Below, in pieces: positions 45,401-52,650 of a DNA stretch of 64,000 nt. Each line of letters opens with the position of its first letter. Position 1 is the stretch's first letter. The translations under genes were made by a program, and so were the position numbers. Under the pieces are notes generated by a model. That model did not search any database, was not told the origin of the DNA, and saw nothing but the letters and a program-made list of their open reading frames with translations. Source of the DNA: Candidatus Zixiibacteriota bacterium. GTDB taxonomy: Bacteria; Zixibacteria; MSB-5A5; GN15; PGXB01. Where the stretch lies: NCBI GenBank assembly GCA_026397505.1, contig JAPLUR010000052.1, positions 1 to 64,000 on the forward strand, given 5' to 3'.

Positions 45401-48351
45401 GCGCCGTCAGCGCTGACTTCCGTATAATTGGCAATCGGCAGGTCGATACAGACCGGCCCCGGACGGCAGATCGATATGGCAATCGGTTCCGGCGGGCAGC
45501 TAATCACAGGCGTCGGTTTAAGAGCTATATCGAAAACAACATTGAATTCATTTCTGCCGCAGCTGTTATATGCGGTTACGATTACAGTCTTTAAGCCGCT
45601 CTCGGCAGCGGCAATGCATAAGTGGCCGTCAGGGAAAAGCTCACCGTCACTGATTGTGACGGAGTCAGCGCCGCTGATATCAAGCGCGGCGCAGACCGTG
45701 TCGCCCCGGCAGACAGTAGCTTTAACGGTGTCGGGAACAACAATAAATGGCTGATCGATCAATTCCAGATGTACCGGAACGATACAGGTATCCCGCCCGC
45801 AGGTGTTGGCGGCAATGACTTTCAGACCAAAATTATGAATGCCCGGATTCTGGGGGACGGCAAAACAGAGCCGGCCCTTATTCCAGACGGCGTTCTCGGC
45901 CATTACCGTATCCGCTCCCGAGATGGCTAAGTCGATGCAAAGCGAGTCTACTCGGGCGCAGTCTTCGATTCTGATCGTATCGGCCGGACAGGTTATTATC
46001 GGCGCCGGTCCGCTGGTGACAGTCACCGTTGTCGTATCAACGCCTGAGGCGTAACATGAATCCGATGCCGTGATAATAATTTGGTATATGCCGGGTCCGT
46101 TCGGTGTGAAACATACCCGATGCATTATCGGATCATAGACGCCCCGATTGGAAGAAACCGTCTGCAGATTTCCATCGATATCATTGATAGAAACATCAAA
46201 GCAGATTGGATCATCGGTGCATTGGGTAATGGAATAATCTTCCGCTGAAGAGACAATGGGCGGAAAATTTATTATCACATCTATAACGGTCGTGTCGACA
46301 CTGACAAAACCGCATGAATCGGCAACTCTGGCGACTATACGATAAAATCCAGATTGAATCGGGTCAAAACAGACATATCCATTTGAGTAGGTCGCCCCGC
46401 CGTCGACGGTGATCGAGACAACATTGTCATCAGCATCGCTAATCGTAAGGGGGAAGCAAATCGTTTCGGGGCGGCAGAGAAAGACGGTGCTATCCGATAT
46501 TGATTTAATCACCGGCGCCGAATTGAGGATGACATTCACATTTGTGGTGTCGCTGGCCACGGCGCCGCAGGAATCGACCGCCGCAATCACGATTGAATGT
46601 ATTCCGCTCTGGCCGGGCATAAAACAAACATTGCCGGTCTGCGGATTATAAGTCCCGTAAGGCAATACGGTCACCGATTTGATTGGATTATTAGGATCGG
46701 AAATATTGACCGGGAAGCAGATTTCGGCCGGGGCACACTGGTGGACTGCAAAGTCCGGCGCCGATTCCACCACGGGCGGCCTGTTCATAGTGACATGGAG
46801 GTTCAGAGAATCGATTCCAACCGCACCGCAGGCATCGACCGCTCTGACAATTATCTTATGATCGCCGGCTGAAGGGGGCATGAAACAGATTTTGCCGGTC
46901 TTCGAATCATAATGTCCCCACGGAAGAACGGTAATTCCGGTAATATTTCCATTGGCGTCGGAAATGCCGACGGGGAGACAGATATCCTGAGATTGGCAAA
47001 TATAGAGGGACGTATCCGGCGGCAAAATGACCAACGGGGCGGAGTTCAAGGTCACACGGACCGTGAACTGACAGCTGTCCGTACCGCATATGGTCGACGC
47101 CTTAATTTTCAAATTCTTCTCCACCGAGCAATCGGTAAAGAAACAGAGACTTTTCGTTCCCGAATTATACCAGGCCGAAGGGGGTGAAACTGTCACCACG
47201 GCACTATCCGGAATATTCCCCATCGGGATACAGATAGTATCCGGCCGGCAAATAAAAAGAGCGGTATCGCCGGGACAATCCAGCTTCAGGGTCGGGCCGA
47301 CAATGACCGTGATAATCACGGTGTCGAGCGGGAACGGGGGCGTGGCGGCTCTGGCGTGTTCCCCGCGCAGGCAATTATCGGTCACACCATAGATAAAAAT
47401 ATAGTCGGCCGAGTCCACATCGACGGGCAGAAAACAAGTGCGCCCAGAGACATGATCGACCATATCGAAAACGCCCGGGCCTTCAAGCTGAGTAATGACC
47501 AGCGAATCGCCCGGGTCGGGATCATTGGCAATAATGGAAAAACATATGGTATCTAACGCGCAGAGGGTATACTTCTTGATAAAGCCATTGATTTCCGGAA
47601 GAGCGTTGACCGCGACGGTCAGGCAGATATTTGCCATGTCGGTGCCGCAGGTATCGGAAACCTCAATCCCGAAACAATATTTGCCCGTAGTATCCGCGGA
47701 AAAAGATATAACCCCGGTCGGGGCATCAATAGAGCCGAAAGGGGTCAGAAGACGAAACATGAGAGGATCATTTTCAGGGTCGTTCGCTTCAACCTTATAA
47801 GTATAGATTTCACCCGGATAACAGGAATAAAGAGAACTATCGCCAGTGGCGATGGCAGGGGCGCCATTGATAAAGATAACATAGGTTTTTGTGGCCCTGG
47901 CAGTCAGGCCACCGTTATCTTTGGCCTCATAGACGACCTGAAAGCTTCCACTGGAATCGGGAGTGTAACTGTAATATCCATAGGCCGGTGAAGTCGAAGG
48001 TACAGAGGAGAAATCGCCCGGTCCCGAGATCTTGGTTATTGTGATGATTTTCCCGGCAACAGTACTGGTGGCCACAATGGTATCGTAGATGGTTTCGCCG
48101 GGGCAGATATAAAGAGTATCATAAAGAGCGAAGTTGAAGAATTTGGGGGGCCACATTGCCATCGAGACTTCAGTCCCGGCTGGCGAACTCGGCGAAATTG
48201 AGCCTTCGGACTTAAACTCGCCCGGGGTCCCCGTCACGCCAAGGGATAGACCAGGTGAGAGCGAACCTCCATGAGCCAGAGAAGAGGGTAAAGCGGCACT
48301 TAAAACAAACAATGAAACCGCCACCGTCACAAGCAGTTTCAATCTAATCAT
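39472..48351 (-). CDS. Giant secreted Cys-rich repeat protein with cohesin-like, dockerin and type IX-like sorting domains
   Basis: A 2959-residue exported protein of unknown function. After a signal peptide (about 1-26) come about 28 repeats of about 80-90 residues (about 75-2445), each with an opening C-x(5-6)-C pair, a middle vCF and a late D-x-CG; a DxDxN loop suggests Ca binding. The end has a cohesin-like domain (about 2459-2617), dockerin-type repeats with DVNADGMVLTVADLVYLIR (about 2675-2747) and a C-terminal SQNYPNPFNPTTSI module (about 2869-2959) like Por/type IX sorting signals. The repeats recall Ig/cadherin-like folds, and a cell-surface structure or adhesin is likely. No secretion machinery is in the window. 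GGAGGAAAG precedes the ATG. A strong promoter and structured leader lie upstream. Confidence 0.85.
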   Translation of the reverse strand: MIRLKLLVTVAVSLFVLSAALPSSLAHGGSLSPGLSLGVTGTPGEFKSEGSISPSSPAGTEVSMAMWPPKFFNFALYDTLYICPGETIYDTIVATSTVAGKIITITKISGPGDFSSVPSTSPAYGYYSYTPDSSGSFQVVYEAKDNGGLTARATKTYVIFINGAPAIATGDSSLYSCYPGEIYTYKVEANDPENDPLMFRLLTPFGSIDAPTGVISFSADTTGKYCFGIEVSDTCGTDMANICLTVAVNALPEINGFIKKYTLCALDTICFSIIANDPDPGDSLVITQLEGPGVFDMVDHVSGRTCFLPVDVDSADYIFIYGVTDNCLRGEHARAATPPFPLDTVIITVIVGPTLKLDCPGDTALFICRPDTICIPMGNIPDSAVVTVSPPSAWYNSGTKSLCFFTDCSVEKNLKIKASTICGTDSCQFTVRVTLNSAPLVILPPDTSLYICQSQDICLPVGISDANGNITGITVLPWGHYDSKTGKICFMPPSAGDHKIIVRAVDACGAVGIDSLNLHVTMNRPPVVESAPDFAVHQCAPAEICFPVNISDPNNPIKSVTVLPYGTYNPQTGNVCFMPGQSGIHSIVIAAVDSCGAVASDTTNVNVILNSAPVIKSISDSTVFLCRPETICFPLTISDADDNVVSITVDGGATYSNGYVCFDPIQSGFYRIVARVADSCGFVSVDTTVIDVIINFPPIVSSAEDYSITQCTDDPICFDVSINDIDGNLQTVSSNRGVYDPIMHRVCFTPNGPGIYQIIITASDSCYASGVDTTTVTVTSGPAPIITCPADTIRIEDCARVDSLCIDLAISGADTVMAENAVWNKGRLCFAVPQNPGIHNFGLKVIAANTCGRDTCIVPVHLELIDQPFIVVPDTVKATVCRGDTVCAALDISGADSVTISDGELFPDGHLCIAAAESGLKTVIVTAYNSCGRNEFNVVFDIALKPTPVISCPPEPIAISICRPGPVCIDLPIANYTEVSADGATWSDGKLCFNASGAGQYILNVRADNECGTDRCQVTVNVTEVGLPQISCPEGPVDVTFCEPKTICIDVPISNYDSITVDGGSWSNGQLCVEVATTGQLVYTIIAANRCGADTCQVQVNATRILAPEITCPIEPFDISLCRLDTVCVDLPIANARSVDAGNAIWKDGRLCFLPEAPGNQKITVVASNECGTDSCIVEVIVTVDPSAQLSCPADTIITLCKPETICRPVGVIPPNAAVTVSPIGTYSNGTVCFAPDTAGVYEISVRAQLPCGADSCRFKVRVLYDHAPIIVRKDTVIAACEPHRQFTYNVSASDFENDPITFGLISTPGSIDPTSGLITFMADTAGTFCFRVTASDYCRADTATVCVRVSLNAPPVVLTGPDTTLAECLAQEVCIPVSITDVDGNLMTVVSNLGSYSDGRVCFMPPSAGVYHIIVEAVDSCGTRDADTTIVTIQPAQPVELICPKDTSLLICEPDTICMSIGGIPEGASVTVTPASAWYDRANGTICFYTNCSVIKNLKVVVATNCAKDSCVFKANVTLNSRPLVLLPPDTTMFLCELGSVCVPAGISDVDDNIVSLVMTPGAYFNSVTGKICFAPTGEGDYNLAIRAIDACGAYGTDSMKVRVVLNRPPVLASPDEIKAPQCRPSEICFPITVSDPDNGLRMVTVSPSGRYDPKYKTVCFTPSAAGSFRLIITATDNCGQRAVDTTMVRVTLNTPPAVISAPDSTALLCGPGLVYYRVWISDPDSNLAQVTVSGGAIYSNGQVAFNASAVGTYSFVTTATDSCGAVSADTTKITVIMNRPPVVTLPRDSSITVCALGSICIPVTVTDPDNNIKTIQTNLGAYDSQTKKVCFTPSGAGIYQMIVTATDNCNLIASDTMNVTIRLGERADILCPTSPIEKFLCQPGQVCYDLTITPTNAVVTASYGTYSDGKLCFRADISGIYDIRVIASSECGADTCNLSFNVAIGQTAQVTCPADTSIFLCSADSIFRPVTVSPASAVVTVLPAGVYRNGVVGFRADTTGNYLLTLIARTDCGADTCQFRVHVTINGDPKVRAGNDTTYFQCVFSQICRPVTISDPDNNIQSVTVKPNGTYNSEKKEICFTPTGIGNYCLIVTAQDNCGKTGVDTVCISVTSGPSAQIQCATSPYSRSRCTPGQVCVPLSVTPSTAQVTVSYGAYANGQICFQADTAGTYHIRAIASAICGADTCDITVNVSFDEAANIICPDLPTSVSLCRPDSVRIPLPITPATANVTILPRGRYNFSTHLLSFFADTAGTYRLIVIASAPCGADTCIVRAIVSMETPPQVTCPGDIDTTVCVAETSEICFPVNVVGSGAIVSVLPSGHYSGGMACIPITAAGTYPVTVIASTLCGADTCKLNITVRDNRPPALTVPADQEVPGCNDELKEICIDGIFATDPDGDPVTITKTCGLGSFTAIRADSGKLCFTPLRVDTTYQFCFEANDGCRTITKSMNVSVFQSPLCGVCIDIAIKTDSCVVVGSIVPVNLEITTNDPIGGFDLLISYDASVMQFFTASKGFSIDGWEYFTYRLGNEGDCGSGCPSGLLRLVGIADVNNGPFHPPQDQLAPHGVLARLNFKVANDQNLGGQFLPLNFYWVDCGDNAFSDPSGNSLYLDSRIYNSSGDILWDEFNEALYPENHRINGLGAPDSCLKGGKTIPIRCIYFHNGGICVTHPDSIDARGDLNLNNVAYEIGDAVVFTNYFLYGLRAFTVSVNGQTAASDVNADGMVLTVADLVYLIRVITGDASPIPKLSPEAAAIDLFTRNNGSKLSISMHNGNPVGAGLLVFKYSGLTPSAVELGWAAGEMDLKYVINDSEIRVLLYSYDTGDKIDPGDGELLNIRYNGTGNIKLVETSFAGYYGENLVTRLVGDPVPKAFVLSQNYPNPFNPTTSIDMTIPVACRWQMTIFNVNGRVVKQMSGNAAAGTMTIIWDGKNDDGQPVTSGVYFYKIKAGDFCATKKMTLLK
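42745..44552 (-). repeat. Second copy of a seven-repeat block in the giant protein
   Basis: Repeats 15-21 parallel repeats 2-8 (46010-47862) in order and local wording. For example, the atypical repeat 17 (GIPEGASVTVTPASAWYD, TICFYTNCSVIKNLKV) matches repeat 4 (NIPDSAVVTVSPPSAWYN, SLCFFTDCSVEKNLKI), and repeat 15 (FENDPITFGLISTPGSID) matches repeat 2 (PENDPLMFRLLTPFGSID). Block lengths are close, 1808 and 1853 nt. Coordinates are approximate. Confidence 0.75.
46010..47862 (-). repeat. First copy of the seven-repeat block in the giant protein
   Basis: Repeats 2-8 of the giant protein, the partner of 42745-44552. The repeats after each block (9-14 and 22-27) have the shorter NY/IS type with GADTC or GTDSC endings and parallel each other less clearly. 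Coordinates are approximate. Confidence 0.75.
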
Positions 48352-48422
48352 CTTTCCTCCAAAATTACAATAATCTGCGCTTAATAGGTACTATTGGCGG
48401 TGAAGTAACCTAAGGCAGGATC

Positions 48423-48475
48423 TACCCCGTTGGGTAAGCATCTTCTTTTCTCGCGCTCAAGTATGCTCTTGAGCG
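48423..48475 (-). ncRNA. Structured leader of the giant gene with possible pseudoknot
   Basis: In the minus-strand RNA an 8-bp hairpin (CGCUCAAG-AGCAUA-CUUGAGCG, 48454-48475) is followed by a second 5-bp hairpin (UACCC-AACG-GGGUA, 48423-48436). The loop AGCAU of the first can pair with AUGCU (48437-48441), lying between the two, giving an H-type pseudoknot. The leader from the predicted start (about 48521) to the ATG is about 170 nt. It does not match a riboswitch class I know. Confidence 0.45.
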
Positions 48476-48527
48476 ATGTAACCGACAAAATGTAGTAAAA
48501 AGTAGTACTGCAAACAAAACCAATAGT

Positions 48528-48555
48528 AATATATCTTTCTGCTTCATTATGTCAA
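48528..48555 (-). promoter_or_regulatory. Promoter of the giant repeat protein gene
   Basis: On the minus strand TTGACA (48550-48555), 16-nt spacer, TATATT (48528-48533). Both boxes are at or near consensus. Confidence 0.65.
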
Positions 48556-49089
48556 GTCATTTCTAGTTTACAGTTCTACAGCAAACCCCTCTTAAATCAA
48601 GCTCTTAATCAGTTATCCACATCCTTATATGAAACAGTGAGTTCTGGATCCGAACGGGGCTTGAGAGCCTGGAAAAAGAGGCATTTTCGTCCTTCTTGTT
48701 ATGGTTTGCGGCATAATTCCATTCCCCATTCTGCAATTTCCTTGCCCTTTAATTGTCAGTTATCTGGATCCCCATATAGGTTCAAAGTTATGTCCAATTT
48801 TCGTTCAAAAGCATAAGCTTTACATGATTATGACTGAAGTTAAGACTATTCATGGCAGAAAGTTGCCCGGCCCAATTCTGCTCTACTCTCCAGATGCTTT
48901 GTGGAATAGTCCCGAAATCCGGCCAATCAGGTGACTAGATTGAAGAACCCTGACTTCAGCTTATATGCAGATATTTGCGTCAAATTCTTGAAGGGAGCCT
49001 GCTCTTGATTGAAGACGAATCCCTGGGCCAAACGGGCAAATGCCAGGCACAGGCAGGCTGCCGGGGATAAAAGCGGAGTATGCCGCAAG
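48556..49089. other. Non-coding stretch between the possible lipoprotein gene and the giant gene
   Basis: About 530 nt with no convincing gene. The 77-codon open frame at 48701-48934 on the plus strand has no Shine-Dalgarno and no domain. One perfect DnaA-box-like TTATCCACA lies at 48613-48621, but alone it is not meaningful. I see no tRNA, hairpin with U tract, or repeat here. Confidence 0.6.
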
Positions 49090-49989
49090 CTAAATATCAA
49101 CTTTATAAGGAATGAAATAGTCGTTTGTCTTAATCAGGGTCGATTCCGGAACATGATTAACAATTCTGACACTGAATCGACCGGGAAGATCAAAAAGGAT
49201 CAAATGGTAAAATTTGTTTGAGGCCGCTGGGATTCTCCAGCCGGTTCGATGCTGGGAGTTGTAAGGAACGGTATTCAGCGGACCAATTATCGAATCCCCC
49301 TGTTCCACGAATAACAGGTCCCTTATGGAGCTGAGGAGTGTCAGCGAATCGCCCAGAGGAAATTTGGCGATACTGTCTTCCCGAAAATAGAAGGCGTCGT
49401 TGGGATAGGAACTCAAGGGGCTCGGCGGTTCCTTGGGCGGAGGCACAGCCGATATTTTTTTACCGTAAAGGTCATTGATTACACGGACGCCGGGGTTGAG
49501 ATAAGGTTGAAAGACTCCCCCGATGAAACCCCAGAACCGCCAGCCGCGATAATTATAATTGTCACTGTATAATTTCAGAAAATAGGCGAACCTATTGAGG
49601 CTGTCGATCACCTTATAGGCGTGCACCGTATCATCGCCGGTAATACGGTACATATGGCCGTAAAGGACATCTTGAACGCGCGCGAGAGCATCATACACAC
49701 TACTGTATGGATAGATTGCTTTGGGGCTGTCGGCAATGATGACCGAAATCTTTCGTGTCGAGGAATCGAACCGATAATAATATCTCAGGGATGTGCTGTC
49801 GAGAAAGAATGATTCCTCGGTCAAACTGACCGGCTTAAACAATTCCTTACCGTCATTATCGCCGAGTATGAAGCTGGTAATTTCCTCGGTGTAAGTGCTG
49901 TCGGTGACGAATGTTTTCTTTTTGCATTCCGACCCGAGGAAAAGCACCGTCAGGGCCAAAAGCGATAATACTGCCAGAATTCTCTTCAT
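49090..49989 (-). CDS. Exported hypothetical protein, possible lipoprotein
   Basis: A 299-residue protein with a signal peptide (about 1-19) that ends FLGSEC followed by KKK. The Glu before Cys22 departs from a standard lipobox, so lipid attachment is uncertain. The rest contains no family I recognise. Beta-strand segments alternate with loops; there are no membrane helices beyond the signal peptide. It follows uvrB on the minus strand after 2 nt, so it may be co-transcribed, but the function is unlikely to be linked. Confidence 0.6.
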   Translation of the reverse strand: MKRILAVLSLLALTVLFLGSECKKKTFVTDSTYTEEITSFILGDNDGKELFKPVSLTEESFFLDSTSLRYYYRFDSSTRKISVIIADSPKAIYPYSSVYDALARVQDVLYGHMYRITGDDTVHAYKVIDSLNRFAYFLKLYSDNYNYRGWRFWGFIGGVFQPYLNPGVRVINDLYGKKISAVPPPKEPPSPLSSYPNDAFYFREDSIAKFPLGDSLTLLSSIRDLLFVEQGDSIIGPLNTVPYNSQHRTGWRIPAASNKFYHLILFDLPGRFSVRIVNHVPESTLIKTNDYFIPYKVDI

Positions 49990-49991
49990 AT

Positions 49992-52043
49992 CTACTTTCT
50001 GCTACGTTTCTTTTTGAGGTCGGTTTTGATATTTTTTATTTCATCGCGCAGTGCCGCCGCGGTTTCAAATTCAAGATTGTCGGCCGCTTTCTTCATCGCT
50101 TTCAAGAGAAAAGCGATCTTCCCCTCGGCCGTCATATCGGCGAAATAATCAGGTTTTTCAATCTTCTCCGGCTCCTCCGTCTTCGAATCGGCAAAGCGTG
50201 TGGCCTGAAGGATTTCTTCTCTGGTTTTGAATATGGTTTCCGGGTTGATATTATGTTTCCTGTTATATTCCAGTTGTTTCTGGCGCCGGCGATCGGTTTC
50301 CTCGATCGCTTTGCGCATCGAATCGGTGATTTTATCGGCGTAAAATATGACTTCTCCGTTCTTATTGCGGGCGGCACGCCCTGAAGTCTGAATGAGCGAG
50401 CGTTCTGACCGAAGAAATCCTTCTTTGTCGGCATCAAGGATCGCCACCAGCGACACCTCCGGAAGATCCAACCCCTCCCGCAAAAGATTTATTCCTACCA
50501 GCACGTCAAACTCCGCCAGCCGCAGGCCGCGGATAATCTCGGTTCGGTCGATGGCATCGATCTCACTATGTAAGTAACGAACACGTACCCCCAATTTGTT
50601 CAAATATTCCGACAGGTCTTCGGCCATTCGCTTGGTAAGAGTCGTCACCAGCACTCGTTCATGAACGGCCGCCCGGCGCCGAATCTCCTCCAGAAGGTCG
50701 TCAACCTGATGGGCCAGAGGACGAATGGAGATCTTGGGGTCGCAGAGGCCTGTCGGTCGAATAACCTGTTCCACCACTACTCCGCCTGATTTCTCGAGTT
50801 CATAATCGGCCGGGGTCGCCGAGACAAAGATTACATTATCAATCGTAGATTCGAACTCGTCAAAAAAGAGCGGTCGGTTGTCGAGCGCGGAAGGAAGGCG
50901 AAAACCATGCTCCACAAGGACCTCCTTGCGGGAGCGATCCCCGGCGTACATCCCGCGCAACTGAGGCACAGTCTGGTGTGATTCATCGATTATTATTAAA
51001 AATTCACCGGGGAAGAAATCGAGCAGAGTGGCCGGTCGTTCCCCTGGCGCCCGCCCGGTCAGATACCGGGAATAATTCTCTATGCCGCTGCAGTATCCGA
51101 TCTCTTTCATCATTTCCAGGTCATACTTTGTCCGCGATTCCAGGCGCTGGGCTTCCAGCAGTTTCCCTGCGGCCCGAAATTGCTGCAGCCTTTCTTCCAG
51201 TTCAGCCCGGATTGTTTCAATCGCCTGCTCCAGCTTCGGTTCGGTTGTGACAAAATGCCGGGCCGGATAAATTGCCACCTTATTCCTTTCCGAGATAATC
51301 TCGCCGGTCAAGGGGTCGATTTCGGAAATGCGGTCAATTTCATCTCCGAACATTTCGATTCGCAAAGCGGTCTCCTGATAAGCTGGAATCAACTCAATGG
51401 TGTCCCCCCTGACCCGAAAATGCCCCCGGGAAAAATCTATATCATTGCGGCTATAATGAATATCTATCAGCGAGCGAATAAGAGTATCACGATCATGATT
51501 CTGGCCTTTTTCGAGGAAAAGCAGCAAGTCGCGGTAATCTTTGGGTGAACCGAGGCCATAAATGCAGGAAACCGAGGCAATGATGATAACATCTTCCCGT
51601 TCCAGAAGCGAGGCGGTCGCGCGCAGCCGTAGGCGATCGATATCCTCATTCATGGAGGTGTCTTTCTCAATATAGGTATCGGTCGTGGGCAGATATGCTT
51701 CAGGCTGATAATAATCGTAGTAGCTGATGAAGAACTCGACGGCATTCTGGGGGAAAAAAGCCTTCAATTCGCCATAAAGCTGGGCGGCCAGAGTCTTGTT
51801 ATGCGAAATAACCAGGGTCGGTCGTTTGTACTTTTCAATAACATTGGCAACTGTAAAGGTCTTCCCTGACCCTGTCACTCCCAGAAGAGTCTGATATTTG
51901 GCCCCTTTCTTGAGTCCATCCAGCAATTCCGCGATAGCCGCCGGTTGATCCCCGCGAGGTGAATAACTGGAAACCAGCCGAAAACCGGCTGATTCGGTAT
52001 AGTGGCTCTGCATTCGGGTGGCTCGGGTTTCCTCTTTATCCAT
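49992..52043 (-). CDS. uvrB: Excinuclease ABC subunit B
   Basis: A 683-residue DNA repair helicase-like protein, loaded by UvrA to verify damage before UvrC cuts. Present are the Walker [17 protein letters not shown] (about 54-69), the beta-hairpin region [12 protein letters not shown] (about 107-118), DESHQTV (about 355), the helicase motif VI region [24 protein letters not shown] (partial) and a C-terminal UVR domain (about 645-680). Length and motifs match the family. Start ATG 52043, leader about 18 nt from the promoter at 52068-52095. Confidence 0.97.
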   Translation of the reverse strand: MDKEETRATRMQSHYTESAGFRLVSSYSPRGDQPAAIAELLDGLKKGAKYQTLLGVTGSGKTFTVANVIEKYKRPTLVISHNKTLAAQLYGELKAFFPQNAVEFFISYYDYYQPEAYLPTTDTYIEKDTSMNEDIDRLRLRATASLLEREDVIIIASVSCIYGLGSPKDYRDLLLFLEKGQNHDRDTLIRSLIDIHYSRNDIDFSRGHFRVRGDTIELIPAYQETALRIEMFGDEIDRISEIDPLTGEIISERNKVAIYPARHFVTTEPKLEQAIETIRAELEERLQQFRAAGKLLEAQRLESRTKYDLEMMKEIGYCSGIENYSRYLTGRAPGERPATLLDFFPGEFLIIIDESHQTVPQLRGMYAGDRSRKEVLVEHGFRLPSALDNRPLFFDEFESTIDNVIFVSATPADYELEKSGGVVVEQVIRPTGLCDPKISIRPLAHQVDDLLEEIRRRAAVHERVLVTTLTKRMAEDLSEYLNKLGVRVRYLHSEIDAIDRTEIIRGLRLAEFDVLVGINLLREGLDLPEVSLVAILDADKEGFLRSERSLIQTSGRAARNKNGEVIFYADKITDSMRKAIEETDRRRQKQLEYNRKHNINPETIFKTREEILQATRFADSKTEEPEKIEKPDYFADMTAEGKIAFLLKAMKKAADNLEFETAAALRDEIKNIKTDLKKKRSRK

Positions 52044-52067
52044 AAGCTCTCTTTTCCAAAGTGACTC

Positions 52068-52095
52068 AATATAGCCGAAACGGCCCGGTTTTCAA
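52068..52095 (-). promoter_or_regulatory. uvrB promoter
   Basis: On the minus strand TTGAAA (52090-52095), 16-nt spacer, TATATT (52068-52073). No LexA-type box is visible around it. Confidence 0.55.
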
Positions 52096-52227
52096 TCTTA
52101 TTCTACAACTATAAGGCAGCCTAATCGGTTCGGATTTGTTTTATGGAACTGGCCGCTGGCTGAAACGTTTAAGAAATATGCGGACTGATTTTATAAGGTT
52201 ATATTAAATAATAGGTTAAATTTTGTC

Positions 52228-52255
52228 TTGACAGTCTGATGAAAATCGATAATTT
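52228..52255 (+). promoter_or_regulatory. rplU promoter
   Basis: TTGACA (52228-52233), 16-nt spacer, TAATTT (52250-52255), followed by a leader of about 50 nt with a purine-rich GAGGAGGAGG Shine-Dalgarno before the rplU ATG at 52310. Confidence 0.55.
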
Positions 52256-52309
52256 ACTGGATTTATAAAGAAATTGAAATTATTACCTGCTTAGAGGAGG
52301 AGGATTCCA

Positions 52310-52630
52310 ATGTTTGCAGTTTTTGAGTCGGGTGGCTTGCAGTTCAACGCCGAGCTTGGCGCGATTTTGAAAGTACCGTATCTCTCAATCAAGCCCGGAG
52401 AGATGGTGTCTATCGAGAGGGTTCTCCTAGTGAAGCAGGGTGAAAATGCCCTTATTGGCACTCCCTACCTGAATTCGGCCCGGGTCGAAGCCGAGGTTAT
52501 CAGCGAAGGACAGGCGGAAAAAGTAGAAATCTATAAGTTTAAAAAACGCACCAAATATCGGAAGCATCTCGGCCATCGCCAGAAATATTCTGAAATCAAA
52601 ATCATGAAAATCGTTGCGCCGGAAAATTGA
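52310..52630 (+). CDS. rplU: Ribosomal protein bL21
   Basis: A 106-residue 50S protein. It has the family opening MFAVFESGGLQFNAELGAIL (positions 1-20) and the C-terminal signature KKRTKYRKHLGHRQKYSEIKI (positions about 77-97). It binds 23S rRNA near domain V/III contacts in the assembled subunit. In most bacteria rplU is followed by rpmA (bL27) and obg, but here bamA follows, so the usual operon is broken in this window. Confidence 0.95.
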   Translation: MFAVFESGGLQFNAELGAILKVPYLSIKPGEMVSIERVLLVKQGENALIGTPYLNSARVEAEVISEGQAEKVEIYKFKKRTKYRKHLGHRQKYSEIKIMKIVAPEN

Positions 52631-52650
52631 CTCAGGGTAGAAGGAATATT

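Noticed and set aside
40990-48130. CRISPR-like array suggested by regular repeats
   Set aside because: The period is about 250 nt, the repeats diverge and encode protein domains; there are no cas genes.
39472-48351. Many plus-strand open frames of 60-130 codons opposite the giant repeat gene
   Set aside because: They arise from the repetitive, Cys/Asp-rich codon pattern on the other strand and do not resemble proteins.
48613-48621. Perfect DnaA-box-like TTATCCACA, possible origin
   Set aside because: Only one copy in the region, with no cluster, no AT-rich unwinding element beside it and no dnaA or dnaN gene; one hit is expected by chance in 64 kb.
48701-48934. Open frame of 77 codons in the region upstream of the giant gene
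   Set aside because: No Shine-Dalgarno, no domain, and no sign of conservation in the sequence itself.
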